Source of the DNA: Arthrobacter sp. SLBN-100
GTDB lineage: Bacteria; Actinomycetota; Actinomycetes; Actinomycetales; Micrococcaceae
Direction: 5' to 3'
Assembly (NCBI RefSeq): GCF_006715305.1
Contig: NZ_VFMY01000001.1
Location: 3,162,001-3,226,000 of the forward strand
Length of the DNA stretch: 64,000 nt
Shown: one piece after another, positions 41,414 to 49,943 of the stretch
Position numbering within the stretch: position 1 is the first letter of the stretch
How the letters are laid out: each line of letters opens with the position of its first letter
Position numbers and translations under genes: made by a program
The notes under the pieces: generated by a model
Database searches by the model: none
What the model was told of the DNA's origin: nothing
The model's input: the letters and a program-made list of their open reading frames with translations, nothing else

Positions 41414-42534
41414 GCGGGTTCCTTCAGCATGGTGGACAGCGAGTTCATCAGGCCGGGCACGTTGGCGTCGCGGACGCCGTCGAGCATCCACTGGCCCAGC
41501 TGGACGGAAGCGTTGACTACTGCCTTGGCCCGGTCCAGCCGGCGGTCAGTGAATTCCTTCCACAGGGTTTCGGTGAGGTCGTCAGCCTGGATCAGCAGCT
41601 CAGCCAGCACAGCCGCATCCTCCAGCGCCATGGCTGCACCCTGCGCCACCGTGGGCGGGCAGCTGTGGGCGGCGTCGCCGATGATCACGGTGCGGCCGCG
41701 GTTCCACGGCCCGTCCACCAGGTGGGTGGTGAACCACGTGTAGTTGATGCGGGCGCTCTGGTCCAGGTTGGCGCGGATTTCCTTCCACGGCCCGCCGTAG
41801 GCGGCGGCGAGTTCGGCCATGATGCGGGGCCCGTCCTCGTGCTCGCGCTCCTGGGCCTTCTCCACCAGGTAGGCGTAGATGGTGTCGGGGCCGGTGGGGC
41901 AGTAGCCGGCGATGAAGCAGGGGCCGCCGTAGGTCAGGTCGGTGCGCACCACCTCGTCGGGCCGCTCCACGAAGGCGCGCCAGATGCCCATGCCGGTGGG
42001 CTGGGGTTCGACGTCGATGCCGATGGCCTTGCGGACGGCTGAGTGCAGGCCGTCGGCGCCAATCAGGAGGTCGTAGGTGGCGCTGCCGCCGTCGGCGGTG
42101 CTCACGGTGACGGAACCGTCGTCGTCCGTTATTCCGGTGACGGTCCTGCCGTAGCTGATCCGTGCACCGGCCTGCTCGGCACGTTCGCGGAGGATTGCGG
42201 TGAGGTCCGGACGGTACATGCCCATGGTGGCGGGAAGGTCCTCGCCGCCGGTACGGATGTCCTCGAGGACCGCGATGACGGTGCCGGCGGGGTCCGGGGC
42301 GCGCAGGCCCAGGGTGCTGAACCCGTAACCCTTCGCCTCCACCTGGTCCCACACGCCGAGCTGGCGGAGGATCCGCAGGGCGTTGCCCTGCAGGGTGATT
42401 CCGGAGCCGAGGGTCTGCGGGGCTTCCGCCTTCTCGAGGATTTCCACCTGGATTCCGGCGTCGGCCAGGAGGACGGCGGCGGTCAGTCCCGCGGCTCCCG
42501 CCCCGACGATTCCGACGTTCTGTACTGCTGCCAT
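41410..42534 (-). CDS. FAD-dependent aromatic monooxygenase
   Basis: 374 aa from ATG 42534, which follows AAGGAGT. Group A flavoprotein hydroxylase with GxGxxG (VGIVGAGAAGLTAAVLL), the DG fingerprint (LLIGADGLHSAVR) and the second FAD motif (IGDAAHSCPPTVAQGA). Members hydroxylate phenols or hydroxybenzoates ortho or para to the hydroxyl using NAD(P)H and O2; salicylate- and 6-hydroxynicotinate-type enzymes are close in layout. It probably forms the diol substrate of the ring-cleaving dioxygenase encoded first in this operon. A 59-base gap separates it from the cyclase gene. Confidence 0.87.
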   Translation of the reverse strand: MAAVQNVGIVGAGAAGLTAAVLLADAGIQVEILEKAEAPQTLGSGITLQGNALRILRQLGVWDQVEAKGYGFSTLGLRAPDPAGTVIAVLEDIRTGGEDLPATMGMYRPDLTAILRERAEQAGARISYGRTVTGITDDDGSVTVSTADGGSATYDLLIGADGLHSAVRKAIGIDVEPQPTGMGIWRAFVERPDEVVRTDLTYGGPCFIAGYCPTGPDTIYAYLVEKAQEREHEDGPRIMAELAAAYGGPWKEIRANLDQSARINYTWFTTHLVDGPWNRGRTVIIGDAAHSCPPTVAQGAAMALEDAAVLAELLIQADDLTETLWKEFTDRRLDRAKAVVNASVQLGQWMLDGVRDANVPGLMNSLSTMLKEPA

Positions 42535-42593
42535 CGCTGACTCCTTTGTGTTGACGGCGTTACTGCTGGTGGTTGTTGCTGTTGTAACTGAAG

Positions 42594-43637
42594 CTACCGG
42601 AGGGCGATCGGGTTGACGGGCGATCCGACCGCCCCGGTGATGGGGAGCGGGGCCGCGGTGAGCAGGAAGTCGTACCTGCCGTCCGCCGCACACGCTTCCG
42701 CCAGGCCGTCCGGGTCCCACATCTCGCCCAGGAACAGCCCGAGGTTGGGGATGGCGATCTGGTGGAGGGGCTGGAAGGCGGCGTCAAACTCGTTGGGACG
42801 GACCTCGAAACCCCAGGTGTCCGTGGCGATCCCGGCGATTTCGCTGTGGTGCAGCCAGGGTGCGGTGGTGAAGGACAGCCCCGGTGCTGAGCCGCCGGCG
42901 TAATCGCCCCAGCCGTCACGGCGGACCCTGGTGTACTGCCCGGTGCGGATCACGACGATGTCGCCGCGGCCCACGGTTGAGCTGGGGCCCTGGAGTTGGA
43001 TGGTCCGCTGGAGGTGTTCGGGGGTGATGGCAAATCCGTCCGGCAGTTCGCCGTCGTTCCTTCCCAGCTCGGGGCCGAGCGCCCGGCCGACGTCCAGCAG
43101 GACGCCGCGGGTGACGACCTTGGCGGCGGCAGTTTCGATGCCGGTCACCAGGTCGCCCTCGGAGGTGACCACGTCCCCGGCGGCGCGGCCGTTCCACGCC
43201 TTGCCCTGGTCGAAGATGTGGCCCAGCCCGTCCCACTGGGTGGAGCACTGCAGCGGCATGGCGATGACGTCGTCCGCGCCGCCGAAGCCGTGCGGGAAAC
43301 CCTGGTTGCCGCGCTCGGCATCCACCCCCGTGTCCGTCATGGTGTGGACGGGGTTGGTGCGGCGGCGCCAGCCCTTCTGCGGGCCGTTGGTGTCGAACGG
43401 CTGGGACAGCGAGAACGCCTCGCCGGTCTTTACCAGTGCTGCGGCTTCGACGCGCTTGGCGGCGTCGATGAAGTTCAGCGTCCCCAAGACATCGTCCTGG
43501 CCCCAGCGGCCCCAGTTGTTGTGTGCCTCGGCCATGGCGCGGATGCTGCCGAGCGGGTCCTTACGCCGGATCACCGGGGAATCAGTAGCTGATTCCCCGG
43601 TGCCGGTGGTGACAGGTGCTGTGTCCTGGGTGGTCAC
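42594..43637 (-). CDS. cyclase-family (kynurenine-formamidase-like) hydrolase
   Basis: 347 aa. Family PF04199 type with the metal motif in a variant form, STQWDGLGHIFD, in place of HxGTHxDxxxH; such variants exist in the long subgroup. The C-terminal part contains GLSFTTAPWLHHSEIAGIATDTWG. These enzymes hydrolyse formamides, isatin-type lactams or lactones. In this operon it may open a lactone or amide intermediate. Translational overlap (4 bases) with the upstream FAH gene. Confidence 0.85.
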   Translation of the reverse strand: MTTQDTAPVTTGTGESATDSPVIRRKDPLGSIRAMAEAHNNWGRWGQDDVLGTLNFIDAAKRVEAAALVKTGEAFSLSQPFDTNGPQKGWRRRTNPVHTMTDTGVDAERGNQGFPHGFGGADDVIAMPLQCSTQWDGLGHIFDQGKAWNGRAAGDVVTSEGDLVTGIETAAAKVVTRGVLLDVGRALGPELGRNDGELPDGFAITPEHLQRTIQLQGPSSTVGRGDIVVIRTGQYTRVRRDGWGDYAGGSAPGLSFTTAPWLHHSEIAGIATDTWGFEVRPNEFDAAFQPLHQIAIPNLGLFLGEMWDPDGLAEACAADGRYDFLLTAAPLPITGAVGSPVNPIALR

Positions 43638-44596
43638 GGCTTGCTGCTTTCCGTTTGGACTTCGTCCTTGCAGTGGATGAGCTGGGTACCCAGTCCTGTG
43701 ATAGTGCCTTCCATAACGTCGCCGTCCTGGAGGAGCCGGCCCCAGTGCGCGCCGTTGCCGGCCGGGCTTCCGGTGAGGACCAGGTCACCCGGGCGCAGGG
43801 GCATGATCTGCGAGGCTTCGCTGACCAGTTTGGCCACGCCGAAGATCATGTCCGAGGTGCACTCGTCCTGCATCGCCTTGCCGTTGAGCTTCAGGGTGAC
43901 CTGGACGTCCTGCGGGTCGCCGAAGAACTTGGCGGGCACCAGCAGCGGCCCGGTGGGCAGGAAGCCCGGGGCGTTTTTGGCGCGGTACCAGTCCGACCCG
44001 ATCGCCGGCATGTCCTTGCGGAAGACATACTCGCGGGTGGTGATGTCATTGACCATGGTGTAGCCGAACACGTACTCGAGGGCCTCCTCGGGGGTGACCC
44101 GGAAGGCCGTCTTACCGATCACTGCTGCCAGTTCCAGTTCCCAGTCGTGGGACTTGGAGTAGGACGGCAGGGTGAGGTCGTCCGTGGCGGACGCGATCGC
44201 CGTCGGGAGCCCGATGAAGAAGTACGGTGTGCCCTGGCCTGCCCGCTTGTCCATCATGGCGGCGGTCTTGGCGCGCACTTCCGCCTCGTCCTCGCCGGGT
44301 TCGCGGTGCGCGGCGGCGAGGTCGATGACGTGCTTGCGGTAATTCGCGCCGGTCTGCAGGACCTGGGCAGGTTCCACCGGAGCGAGGATTTCGACGTCGG
44401 CCAGCGCCAGGCCGGTGTCCTCGCGGGCCGAGGCGGCCAGGGCGTCCAGCTGGGTTTCGGTGGTGTCCCAGTGCTCGATCAGGGAGTTGACGTCCCCGTC
44501 CAGTGGCAGGACCCGGCCGTCGACCAGAAGGCCCGCGCGGGCCTTGCTGTCGCCTGCTTCCTGGAACCGGATGAGGGCATATGTTGCTTCAGGCAT
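43634..44596 (-). CDS. fumarylacetoacetate hydrolase (FAH)-family protein (second)
   Basis: 320 aa. The metal site HDWELELAAVIG, FGYTMVNDITTREYVFR and LRPGDLVLTGSPAGNG are clear. It is clearly different from the FAH protein at 39330 (no close identity outside motifs), so the two act at different steps. It lies 6 bases after the extradiol dioxygenase stop, so it probably processes the direct ring-fission product. Confidence 0.87.
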   Translation of the reverse strand: MPEATYALIRFQEAGDSKARAGLLVDGRVLPLDGDVNSLIEHWDTTETQLDALAASAREDTGLALADVEILAPVEPAQVLQTGANYRKHVIDLAAAHREPGEDEAEVRAKTAAMMDKRAGQGTPYFFIGLPTAIASATDDLTLPSYSKSHDWELELAAVIGKTAFRVTPEEALEYVFGYTMVNDITTREYVFRKDMPAIGSDWYRAKNAPGFLPTGPLLVPAKFFGDPQDVQVTLKLNGKAMQDECTSDMIFGVAKLVSEASQIMPLRPGDLVLTGSPAGNGAHWGRLLQDGDVMEGTITGLGTQLIHCKDEVQTESSKP

Positions 44597-44602
44597 ATTC
44601 CT

Positions 44603-45622
44603 TTAGCCCCGTCCCTGCTTGGCGTACGGGTTCAGGAGGGCTTCCTTCATTTCGGGGGAAGCGCCTTCTTCGGTGGCGGTGAAGCCCTCGGCCGGCGGGA
44701 AGGATTCGGTCATGGAGTGCGGCATGGCGCCGTTCTTGTAGAAGTTGTTGGAGCCCAGGGACGGCTTCCAGGTGTTGGCCTCCCAGTCCGGGACGTAATT
44801 GCGGTAGCCGCCGGAGTTGAGCTCCACACGCAGGCCTGACGGATCGCGGAAGTACAGGAAGTTCTGCTCGCCCACGCCGTGGATGGAGGGGCCGTATTCC
44901 ATCGGGGTGCCGTTTTCCATCATGACGTCGGCGGTGCGGAGCAGGTCCTCAGTAGCGTCCACCCAGAAGGCGATGTGGTTGACGCGGCCGGCGCGGCTGG
45001 ACGTGTCCAGAACGACGCCGAGGTCGTGGGACTTCTCGTTGGTGGTCAGCACGGAGAAGACCGTGATGGGTGCTTCGTCCAGGTCCACAAATGCCATGAC
45101 GCGGAAACCCAGGGCCTCGTTGTGCCACTTGGCGAAGCCGCGGACATCGGAGGACGCTACGGTGACGTGGTCCAGGAAGCGGGGTGCGGCGGCATGGCTG
45201 CTGCGGCGTTCCGGCCGGTCCGGGTAGGTGGACTCGAAGCCAGGCTCGGCCACGAACTTTTCCACGTCGTAGAAGAGGCGCATGTGGTGGCCGTAAGGGC
45301 CGGTGAACTCGTAGGCCTTGCCGAAGCCGTGGCCGCCGGCGGTCCAGCTGCCCTGAACGCCGGTAGCTTCGATGCGCTGGGCCGCTGCTTCAAGGGCTGC
45401 CTGGGAGTTGGTGCGCCAGGCCATCCGGCCCAGGGACGCTTCCGGTCCTTCCGTGATCACCAGGCTGTAGCGGTAGTAGTCGCCCCAGCAGCGCAGGTAG
45501 ACATTGCCGTCCACGCGGTCGATGATGCGCATGCCGAACTTTTCCTCGTAGAACCGGGCCGAGGCTCCGACGTCGGGGCTGGTGATCTCGAGGTGGGCAA
45601 GATGGGAGAGGGGAGTTTCCAC
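44603..45622 (-). CDS. extradiol ring-cleavage dioxygenase (VOC, catechol 2,3-dioxygenase type)
   Basis: 339 aa from GTG 45622, chosen because AAGGAC lies 6 bases upstream; a longer start at 45688 lacks such a site. Two vicinal-oxygen-chelate repeats. The iron ligands in the C-terminal repeat are His in FLDHVTVASS, His in RVNHIAFWVD and Glu in LRVELNSGG, with the family signature region YFRDPSGLRVELN. It opens a catechol-type ring next to the diol using Fe2+ and O2. First gene of the leftward operon; the substrate is not deducible. Confidence 0.87.
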   Translation of the reverse strand: METPLSHLAHLEITSPDVGASARFYEEKFGMRIIDRVDGNVYLRCWGDYYRYSLVITEGPEASLGRMAWRTNSQAALEAAAQRIEATGVQGSWTAGGHGFGKAYEFTGPYGHHMRLFYDVEKFVAEPGFESTYPDRPERRSSHAAAPRFLDHVTVASSDVRGFAKWHNEALGFRVMAFVDLDEAPITVFSVLTTNEKSHDLGVVLDTSSRAGRVNHIAFWVDATEDLLRTADVMMENGTPMEYGPSIHGVGEQNFLYFRDPSGLRVELNSGGYRNYVPDWEANTWKPSLGSNNFYKNGAMPHSMTESFPPAEGFTATEEGASPEMKEALLNPYAKQGRG

Positions 45623-45756
45623 GTTGAAGTCCTTTTGGTTACTGGCTGCGGTCGGTTTGGTGCAGGTCCTGTAACTACTGTGAGGCACTTCATATATTTG
45701 GGGAAGGCGAGTTTTTCGATATCAACTATCCGTCTCGCTGATACCTGGTGGGGTGG
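45623..45756 (-). promoter_or_regulatory. promoter region of the aromatic operon
   Basis: A 134-base spacer upstream of the dioxygenase. It contains TATCA and TGATA as an inverted pair (GATATCAACTATCC ... CTGATACC, about 45718-45744), a plausible IclR- or GntR-type operator. An AT-rich patch (CATATATTTGG, about 45691-45701) could supply the -10. No regulator gene is adjacent; the nearest is the LysR at 35962. Confidence 0.35.
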
Positions 45757-46773
45757 TCAAAGCTGCGGGACGCATGGCCCGTTTCCTAGGATGGCAAGTC
45801 CCGCGCGGTCGCCATCCGAGAAGTTCAGGAGGCCCATGTTGTCAGCGTGCATCAGCTGTGTCGGATCGCTGACGTGATCCAGTCCCAGGACGTGACCGAG
45901 CTCGTGCATGACGATGGCGCGAACGTAGTCATCCCCGTTGGGACGATTGGCTTGGATGTCGGCGAGGTCCGGGGCATCCAGGCGCACTTGTCCGGCGACG
46001 AGGACCAGCGGTTGTCCGGTCACGTGGGCGTAGTTGCTGCCGCCGTCACCGGCGATGTTTCCTGACAGCCCGGGCGTTTCTTCGGGTGTTGACCAGGCGA
46101 TGAGCACTGGTGCCCACCTCTTGCCGTAGCGATCCGGTTGGAAGGCTTCGCGCTCCTCCGAGGGTGCCTCTTCCGTGGTGCCGTCGTAGATGAACCGGAA
46201 ACCGGAAGCGTTGGACACTGCAGATACTGCCTGCTGGATCAAGATGTCTCCGCCCTGCACTTCGTTCTCCGGACGGACCACGAAATGGATGGGCCGGCAT
46301 GGGTCGTAAGCCACGAACGCTTGACCCGGTTCCGGCGACTCCTGCAGGACAAACGCTGTGGAACCCGTAGTTACCGGCGGTGCTCCCAACGGGGCCTCTG
46401 CTGCTTCGTAACCGGGCGGTGGGACCGGCGAACCGGGCAGGTACGGCAGGACGGTTGGAAGGATGAAGCGGTCAAACAGTGAGGGCGAAAAGTACAGGCC
46501 CGCCACCAGGGCCAGTCCCAGCACCGTCTTCAGCCGCACTGACCGTCCAGGGGAGCGCGGCGGCCTGCTGGGCCGCACTCTGAACTTCTTTCGTCCAAGA
46601 GGCGTGGGTGCGGGGCCCCGCCACTGGTTGGGCGCTTCCATCTTGCGGAAGGCCTCATCGATGGCCCATTGCGGGATCCGTCCACTGGGGGAACGACGAA
46701 TATTCGAGGATGGAAAGTCTCCGTCTTCGCCCGTCCATGAACTGCCGTTCTTGTCGGATCCGCGCACCGACAT
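45757..46773 (-). CDS. membrane-anchored matrixin-like zinc metalloprotease
   Basis: 338 aa. The zinc motif HELGHVLGLDH (H-E-x-x-H-x-x-G-x-x-H) lies about 45 residues from the C-terminus and is followed by the Met-turn region TQLMHADNM. A single membrane segment (about residues 77-100, TVLGLALVAGLYFSP) follows a basic N-terminal cytoplasmic region of about 75 residues. The protease domain is therefore outside. There is no recognisable propeptide cysteine switch. Function unknown; possibly extracellular peptide processing. AAGGGGG directly precedes the ATG. Confidence 0.8.
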   Translation of the reverse strand: MSVRGSDKNGSSWTGEDGDFPSSNIRRSPSGRIPQWAIDEAFRKMEAPNQWRGPAPTPLGRKKFRVRPSRPPRSPGRSVRLKTVLGLALVAGLYFSPSLFDRFILPTVLPYLPGSPVPPPGYEAAEAPLGAPPVTTGSTAFVLQESPEPGQAFVAYDPCRPIHFVVRPENEVQGGDILIQQAVSAVSNASGFRFIYDGTTEEAPSEEREAFQPDRYGKRWAPVLIAWSTPEETPGLSGNIAGDGGSNYAHVTGQPLVLVAGQVRLDAPDLADIQANRPNGDDYVRAIVMHELGHVLGLDHVSDPTQLMHADNMGLLNFSDGDRAGLAILGNGPCVPQL

Positions 46774-46872
46774 CCCCCTTAGCCGTGCCCCTGCCGCTGA
46801 TGAACTCCTCCTTTAGCCTAGGGGACCGCTAAACCGTCCAGCGCTGGGAATCCGCAGGATTTCCACAAGAAA

Positions 46873-46916
46873 GCACCCGCCTGGCAGGGGACCTTTCGTC
46901 CCCGCCAAGCGGGTGC
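46873..46916. terminator. hairpin terminator after the binding-protein gene
   Basis: GCACCCGC...GGGGAC pairs with GTCCCC...GCGGGTGC around the loop CTTTC, with small internal bulges. It lies just after the stop (46939) of the leftward binding-protein gene and closes its transcript. Confidence 0.75.
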
Positions 46917-46938
46917 CCTCGCAAGTTCGCGCGGCGGG

Positions 46939-48117
46939 TTACTCCTTGCCGAGCCCCGCGGCCGAGGTCTTTTCACCGGAGACGCTGTTGAGCGCGGTCA
47001 GGTCGAAGATGCCGTTGATGTCGGCCTGCTTGGTGGTGCCGGCAGTCACGCCGTCGGCCAGGAGCTTCTGGTAGGTGCCGGCGAGCGGGTCAACGGTGAA
47101 CACGATGTTCTTCAGCGACCGGTCGATCACGTCAGCCTTCAGCTCGGCGCCGGCAGCTTCCTTGAGCGCTGCATTGATAACGCTCGCCTTCTCGCCGTCG
47201 GCCGCCTTGTTCAGCCACTCAACGGACTTCACATGGCCCTTCAGCAATGCCTTGACGGTGTCCGGGTGGTCCGCGGCGAACTTCTGGTTCACGATCAGGA
47301 TGGTGGTGGGGAACTCGCCCGGCTTGCCGGACAGCGAGCCGTCCCACAGGTCCTTTTCGTCGACCAGGACCTTGGCGCCGGCGGTCAGCACCAGGCGGGA
47401 GGCCCAGGGCTCAGGCAGCCACGCGCCGTCGAGCTTTCCGTCCTGGAACAGCTTCAGGGTCTGGGCATTCTCGGTGGGGTTGATGGCGACGTCGCCGCTG
47501 CCGTCGACGTTGGTTTTGTAGCCTTGGGCGGTGAGCCAGGCGCGGAGGGCCACGTCCTGGGTACCGCCGAGCTGCGGTGAGGCAAGGGTTTTGCCCTTGA
47601 GGTCGGCTGCGGAGTTGATCTCCGGCTTGACCACCAGCTGGGCCCCGCCGGCTGCAGCACCGGCGATGATGCTGACCGACTCGCCGCCGCTCTTGACGAA
47701 GGAGTTGATGGCGGGATTGGGGCCGATGTACGTGGCGTCGATGGCGCCGGCGTTCAGTGCCTCGATGGCGGCGGGCCCGGCGTTGAACACCTGGGTGGTC
47801 AGCTTGGTGTCGCCGAGCTCTTCGGCGATGTAGCCCTGGCTGACGCCCACCAGGGCAGGGGCGTGGGTGACGTTGCCGAAGTACCCCAGCTTCAGTTCCG
47901 CTGCGGGGTTGCCGGCGGGGGCTGTCTCCTGGACGGCTGCGGGGGTGCCGCTGTTGACGGCGGAGGCGACGGCGGCGCCACCACCGACGAGGGCGAGGAT
48001 TCCGGCGGCGATGCCGATCTTCAGGCCGAGGGGGCGCTTGGATGTATTGGACTGGCCGGCCACGATGCGGGTGGAGCCTTGCTGGTTCTGCGGACTCTTG
48101 TCCTGGCTTTCTGACAT
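46939..48117 (-). CDS. ABC transporter substrate-binding protein, sulfonate/nitrate (SsuA/TauA) type
   Basis: 392 aa from ATG 48117 with GAGGAA upstream. A long hydrophilic N-terminus (about 28 residues) precedes one hydrophobic segment (LGLKIGIAAGILALVGGGAAV) without a lipobox Cys, so it is secreted or membrane-anchored. The mature part matches SsuA/TauA-like proteins: LKLGYFGNVTHAPALVG and GAIDATYIGPNPAINSF. The usual permease and ATPase genes are not adjacent; a terminator follows directly. Expected ligand: an alkanesulfonate, taurine or a related acid. Confidence 0.85.
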   Translation of the reverse strand: MSESQDKSPQNQQGSTRIVAGQSNTSKRPLGLKIGIAAGILALVGGGAAVASAVNSGTPAAVQETAPAGNPAAELKLGYFGNVTHAPALVGVSQGYIAEELGDTKLTTQVFNAGPAAIEALNAGAIDATYIGPNPAINSFVKSGGESVSIIAGAAAGGAQLVVKPEINSAADLKGKTLASPQLGGTQDVALRAWLTAQGYKTNVDGSGDVAINPTENAQTLKLFQDGKLDGAWLPEPWASRLVLTAGAKVLVDEKDLWDGSLSGKPGEFPTTILIVNQKFAADHPDTVKALLKGHVKSVEWLNKAADGEKASVINAALKEAAGAELKADVIDRSLKNIVFTVDPLAGTYQKLLADGVTAGTTKQADINGIFDLTALNSVSGEKTSAAGLGKE

Positions 48118-48295
48118 TGGAAGTTCCTCTGCTGGGGCGGGTGCTGAGACGAGATTACGGAGCACCCGGCACCGCCACAATCATTCCCGTCGCGGGCGTT
48201 CACGGAACGTCGCGAACCCTCAACGTGGCGTAGCACAGCGTCAAGGAACGTCTCGGAAAGACGCAGAATCAGGGCTTACGACGGCGGATCCCGGC
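48118..48295. promoter_or_regulatory. leader of the sulfonate-type binding protein with direct repeats
   Basis: On the minus strand, GACGTTCCTTGACGC (48252-48238) and GACGTTCCGTGAACGC (48211-48196) are direct repeats about four helical turns apart. This is the layout of an activator site, for example LysR. No known riboswitch fold was recognised. No gene seen in the interval. Confidence 0.4.
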
Positions 48296-48985
48296 TCAGC
48301 GGGCACGGAGGGTTGGGCGGGTTGGAAGGGAGCGCCTGCGGATGAAGTACTCCACCACCGCAAGGTTGATAACCCAGGCGGCGCCCATGAGAACTGCCCT
48401 CGTTGTGACGTCCGGCGGGCTGGAGAGGAGTTCCGGAACGATCAGGATCAGGGCCTGGGTGCCGGCGCCGACGCCGATCGCGTACGCCCGGGACATCCAC
48501 GCGCCATGCCCCACGAAATCGCGGCGCAGCACTGCGTGAAGTCCCAGGATGATGCTCACCGCCATGGCGGAACCGAAAACGAGTCGGAGGACAAGCAGGA
48601 GCGGCCCGTCGCTGGCCGGGAGTGCGTAAAAGACAGCCATCCACAGGCCGGAGAGCGCCGCGAGCAGCCCTGCCGGCAGGAGAATTCGCCCTGCGATACT
48701 GTGCCAGCGGCGCCTGCGAAGGGACGGTACAAACTGGAACGCTCCGAGCAGGGAGTACACGGTGACACTGACGATGTGGATCGCCACCGGAGCGGGGGAA
48801 CCGAAGAACCTGGCGTTCCGCTCTGTCACCTCGGCTCCAACTGTCAGCTCCGTCAGCCGCGCAGCCCCCGCGATCACCGGGATGAGGCTGAGGAAGATCA
48901 AGCCGGCGGGCACAAGCCACTCCGGGCGCCGTCGGCGGGCAACCGCCGGTACCCTCGCCGTCGCACTTTGTCCTGTGGTCTGCAT
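48296..48985 (-). CDS. DUF2306-family membrane protein
   Basis: 229 aa from ATG 48985 (AGGAGCAGG upstream); the open frame extends far upstream, but that part lies antisense to the TetR gene. About seven hydrophobic segments, with HIVSVTVYSLLGAFQFVP and WHSIAGRILLPAGLLAALSGLWM typical of DUF2306/YozB-like proteins. Function unknown. Divergent from the TetR gene and separated from it by two palindromes, so probably under its control. Confidence 0.78.
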   Translation of the reverse strand: MQTTGQSATARVPAVARRRRPEWLVPAGLIFLSLIPVIAGAARLTELTVGAEVTERNARFFGSPAPVAIHIVSVTVYSLLGAFQFVPSLRRRRWHSIAGRILLPAGLLAALSGLWMAVFYALPASDGPLLLVLRLVFGSAMAVSIILGLHAVLRRDFVGHGAWMSRAYAIGVGAGTQALILIVPELLSSPPDVTTRAVLMGAAWVINLAVVEYFIRRRSLPTRPTLRAR

Positions 48986-49058
48986 CGGAAATCCTGCTCC
49001 TCTTGGCGCCGATCTGCTGGTCCTCTGCGGGCGGACCAGCCAGGCCGGCTTCGGAGCG

Positions 49059-49111
49059 AGGTGTACGGCGTACACCTCCTGCAGCCAACAGTAGGTGTAC
49101 GCCGTACACTG
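49059..49111. promoter_or_regulatory. twin palindromic TetR operators
   Basis: AGGTGTACGGCGTACACCT (49059-49077) is a perfect 9+1+9 palindrome. A near-perfect second copy, AGGTGTACGCCGTACACTG, is at 49093-49111, 34 bases centre to centre. Both lie between the divergent DUF2306 and TetR genes. Classic arrangement for TetR autoregulation plus control of the neighbour. Confidence 0.82.
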
Positions 49112-49147
49112 GTCAAGGGGTGCAAGGAACACGGAAGGACCAATGGC

Positions 49148-49861
49148 ATGAGCAGGCAGGGCGCCGCGCAGCGCGTGCGCCTCAACCGCGACCGGGTGCT
49201 GCAGGCCGCCGTCGCGCTCGCTGACGACGTAGGCCTCGCGCCGCTCAGTATGCGCAGGCTTGCGCAGGAGCTCGACGTGGTGCCGATGGCGCTCTATAAA
49301 CATGTCGCCCATAAGGATGAGCTTCTGGACGGCATGATCGACCTGATCATCACCGAGATTGATCCGCCCGCCACGGGCCTGGGCTGGAAGGATGTTGTCC
49401 GGCGACGGATCCTTGCGGCCAGGAGCGTGCTTCAGCGGCATCAATGGGCCCGGCACGTCCTCGAAACACGTACCAACAAGACCCCGGGCGTCCTTGCCTA
49501 CATGGACTCGTTCATCGGGATGTTCCTCGACGGCGGCTTCTCCGTGGACCTGACGCATCACGTGATGCACGCGATAGGCAGCCGCATGTGGGGCTTCACC
49601 CAGGAACTGTTCGACGAGCCGGCCGGCCAGGAAGACGGAGCCGTGGAAGCGCAGGACGAAGCGATCCGGCAGGCAATGCTCCAGGAGATGGCCCGGCGCT
49701 ATCCCAATGTCCTGACGATTGCCATGGCTTCCGCCCACGATCCAGACGCCGTCGTCGGGCAGGGCTGCGATGACCAGTTCGAATTCGAGTTCGCACTTGA
49801 CTTGCTGCTGGACGGCATTGAGAAATTGCACCAGCAGGGATGGACGTCAGCCCGGTCATAA
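49148..49861 (+). CDS. TetR-family transcriptional regulator (C-terminal TetR_C type)
   Basis: 237 aa from ATG 49148 with GGAAGGA upstream. Helix-turn-helix at residues 12-60: VLQAAVALADDVGLAPLSMR, then LAQELDVVPMALYKHVAHKDELLDG. The C-terminal ligand domain resembles the TetR group itself (TetR_C), often drug- or aromatic-responsive. It diverges from the DUF2306 membrane protein, the likely target through the twin palindromes. Confidence 0.87.
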   Translation: MSRQGAAQRVRLNRDRVLQAAVALADDVGLAPLSMRRLAQELDVVPMALYKHVAHKDELLDGMIDLIITEIDPPATGLGWKDVVRRRILAARSVLQRHQWARHVLETRTNKTPGVLAYMDSFIGMFLDGGFSVDLTHHVMHAIGSRMWGFTQELFDEPAGQEDGAVEAQDEAIRQAMLQEMARRYPNVLTIAMASAHDPDAVVGQGCDDQFEFEFALDLLLDGIEKLHQQGWTSARS

Positions 49862-49886
49862 AGGTCGGTGACCTTTCAAAGGCAGA

Positions 49887-49925
49887 AAAGTGGCACTGCA
49901 CCTTGTAGGTTTGCAGTACCACTTT
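49887..49925. terminator. bidirectional hairpin terminator
   Basis: AAAGTGGCACTGCA (49887-49900) pairs with TGCAGTACCACTTT (49912-49925) with one mismatch; A-rich and T-rich ends make it usable on both strands. It lies between the converging TetR and deacetylase-fold genes. Confidence 0.75.
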
Positions 49926-49943
49926 GCGGCCTTTGTGCTGGGT

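Noticed and set aside
43616..44839. 407-codon open frame on the plus strand across the aromatic operon
   Set aside because: It lies antisense to FAH and dioxygenase genes that have catalytic motifs; its translation shows no domain and unusual Val/Gly/His bias.
48118..48295. Possible sulfur-related riboswitch (SAM type) before the binding-protein gene
   Set aside because: No recognisable conserved riboswitch core; only direct repeats suited to protein binding were found.
47867..49147. Open extension upstream of the TetR start
   Set aside because: It runs antisense to the binding-protein and DUF2306 genes; TetR homology and a good ribosome binding site begin at 49148.
48986..49831. Open extension upstream of the DUF2306 start
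   Set aside because: It is antisense to the TetR gene, and the membrane-protein similarity begins at 48985 with its own ribosome binding site.
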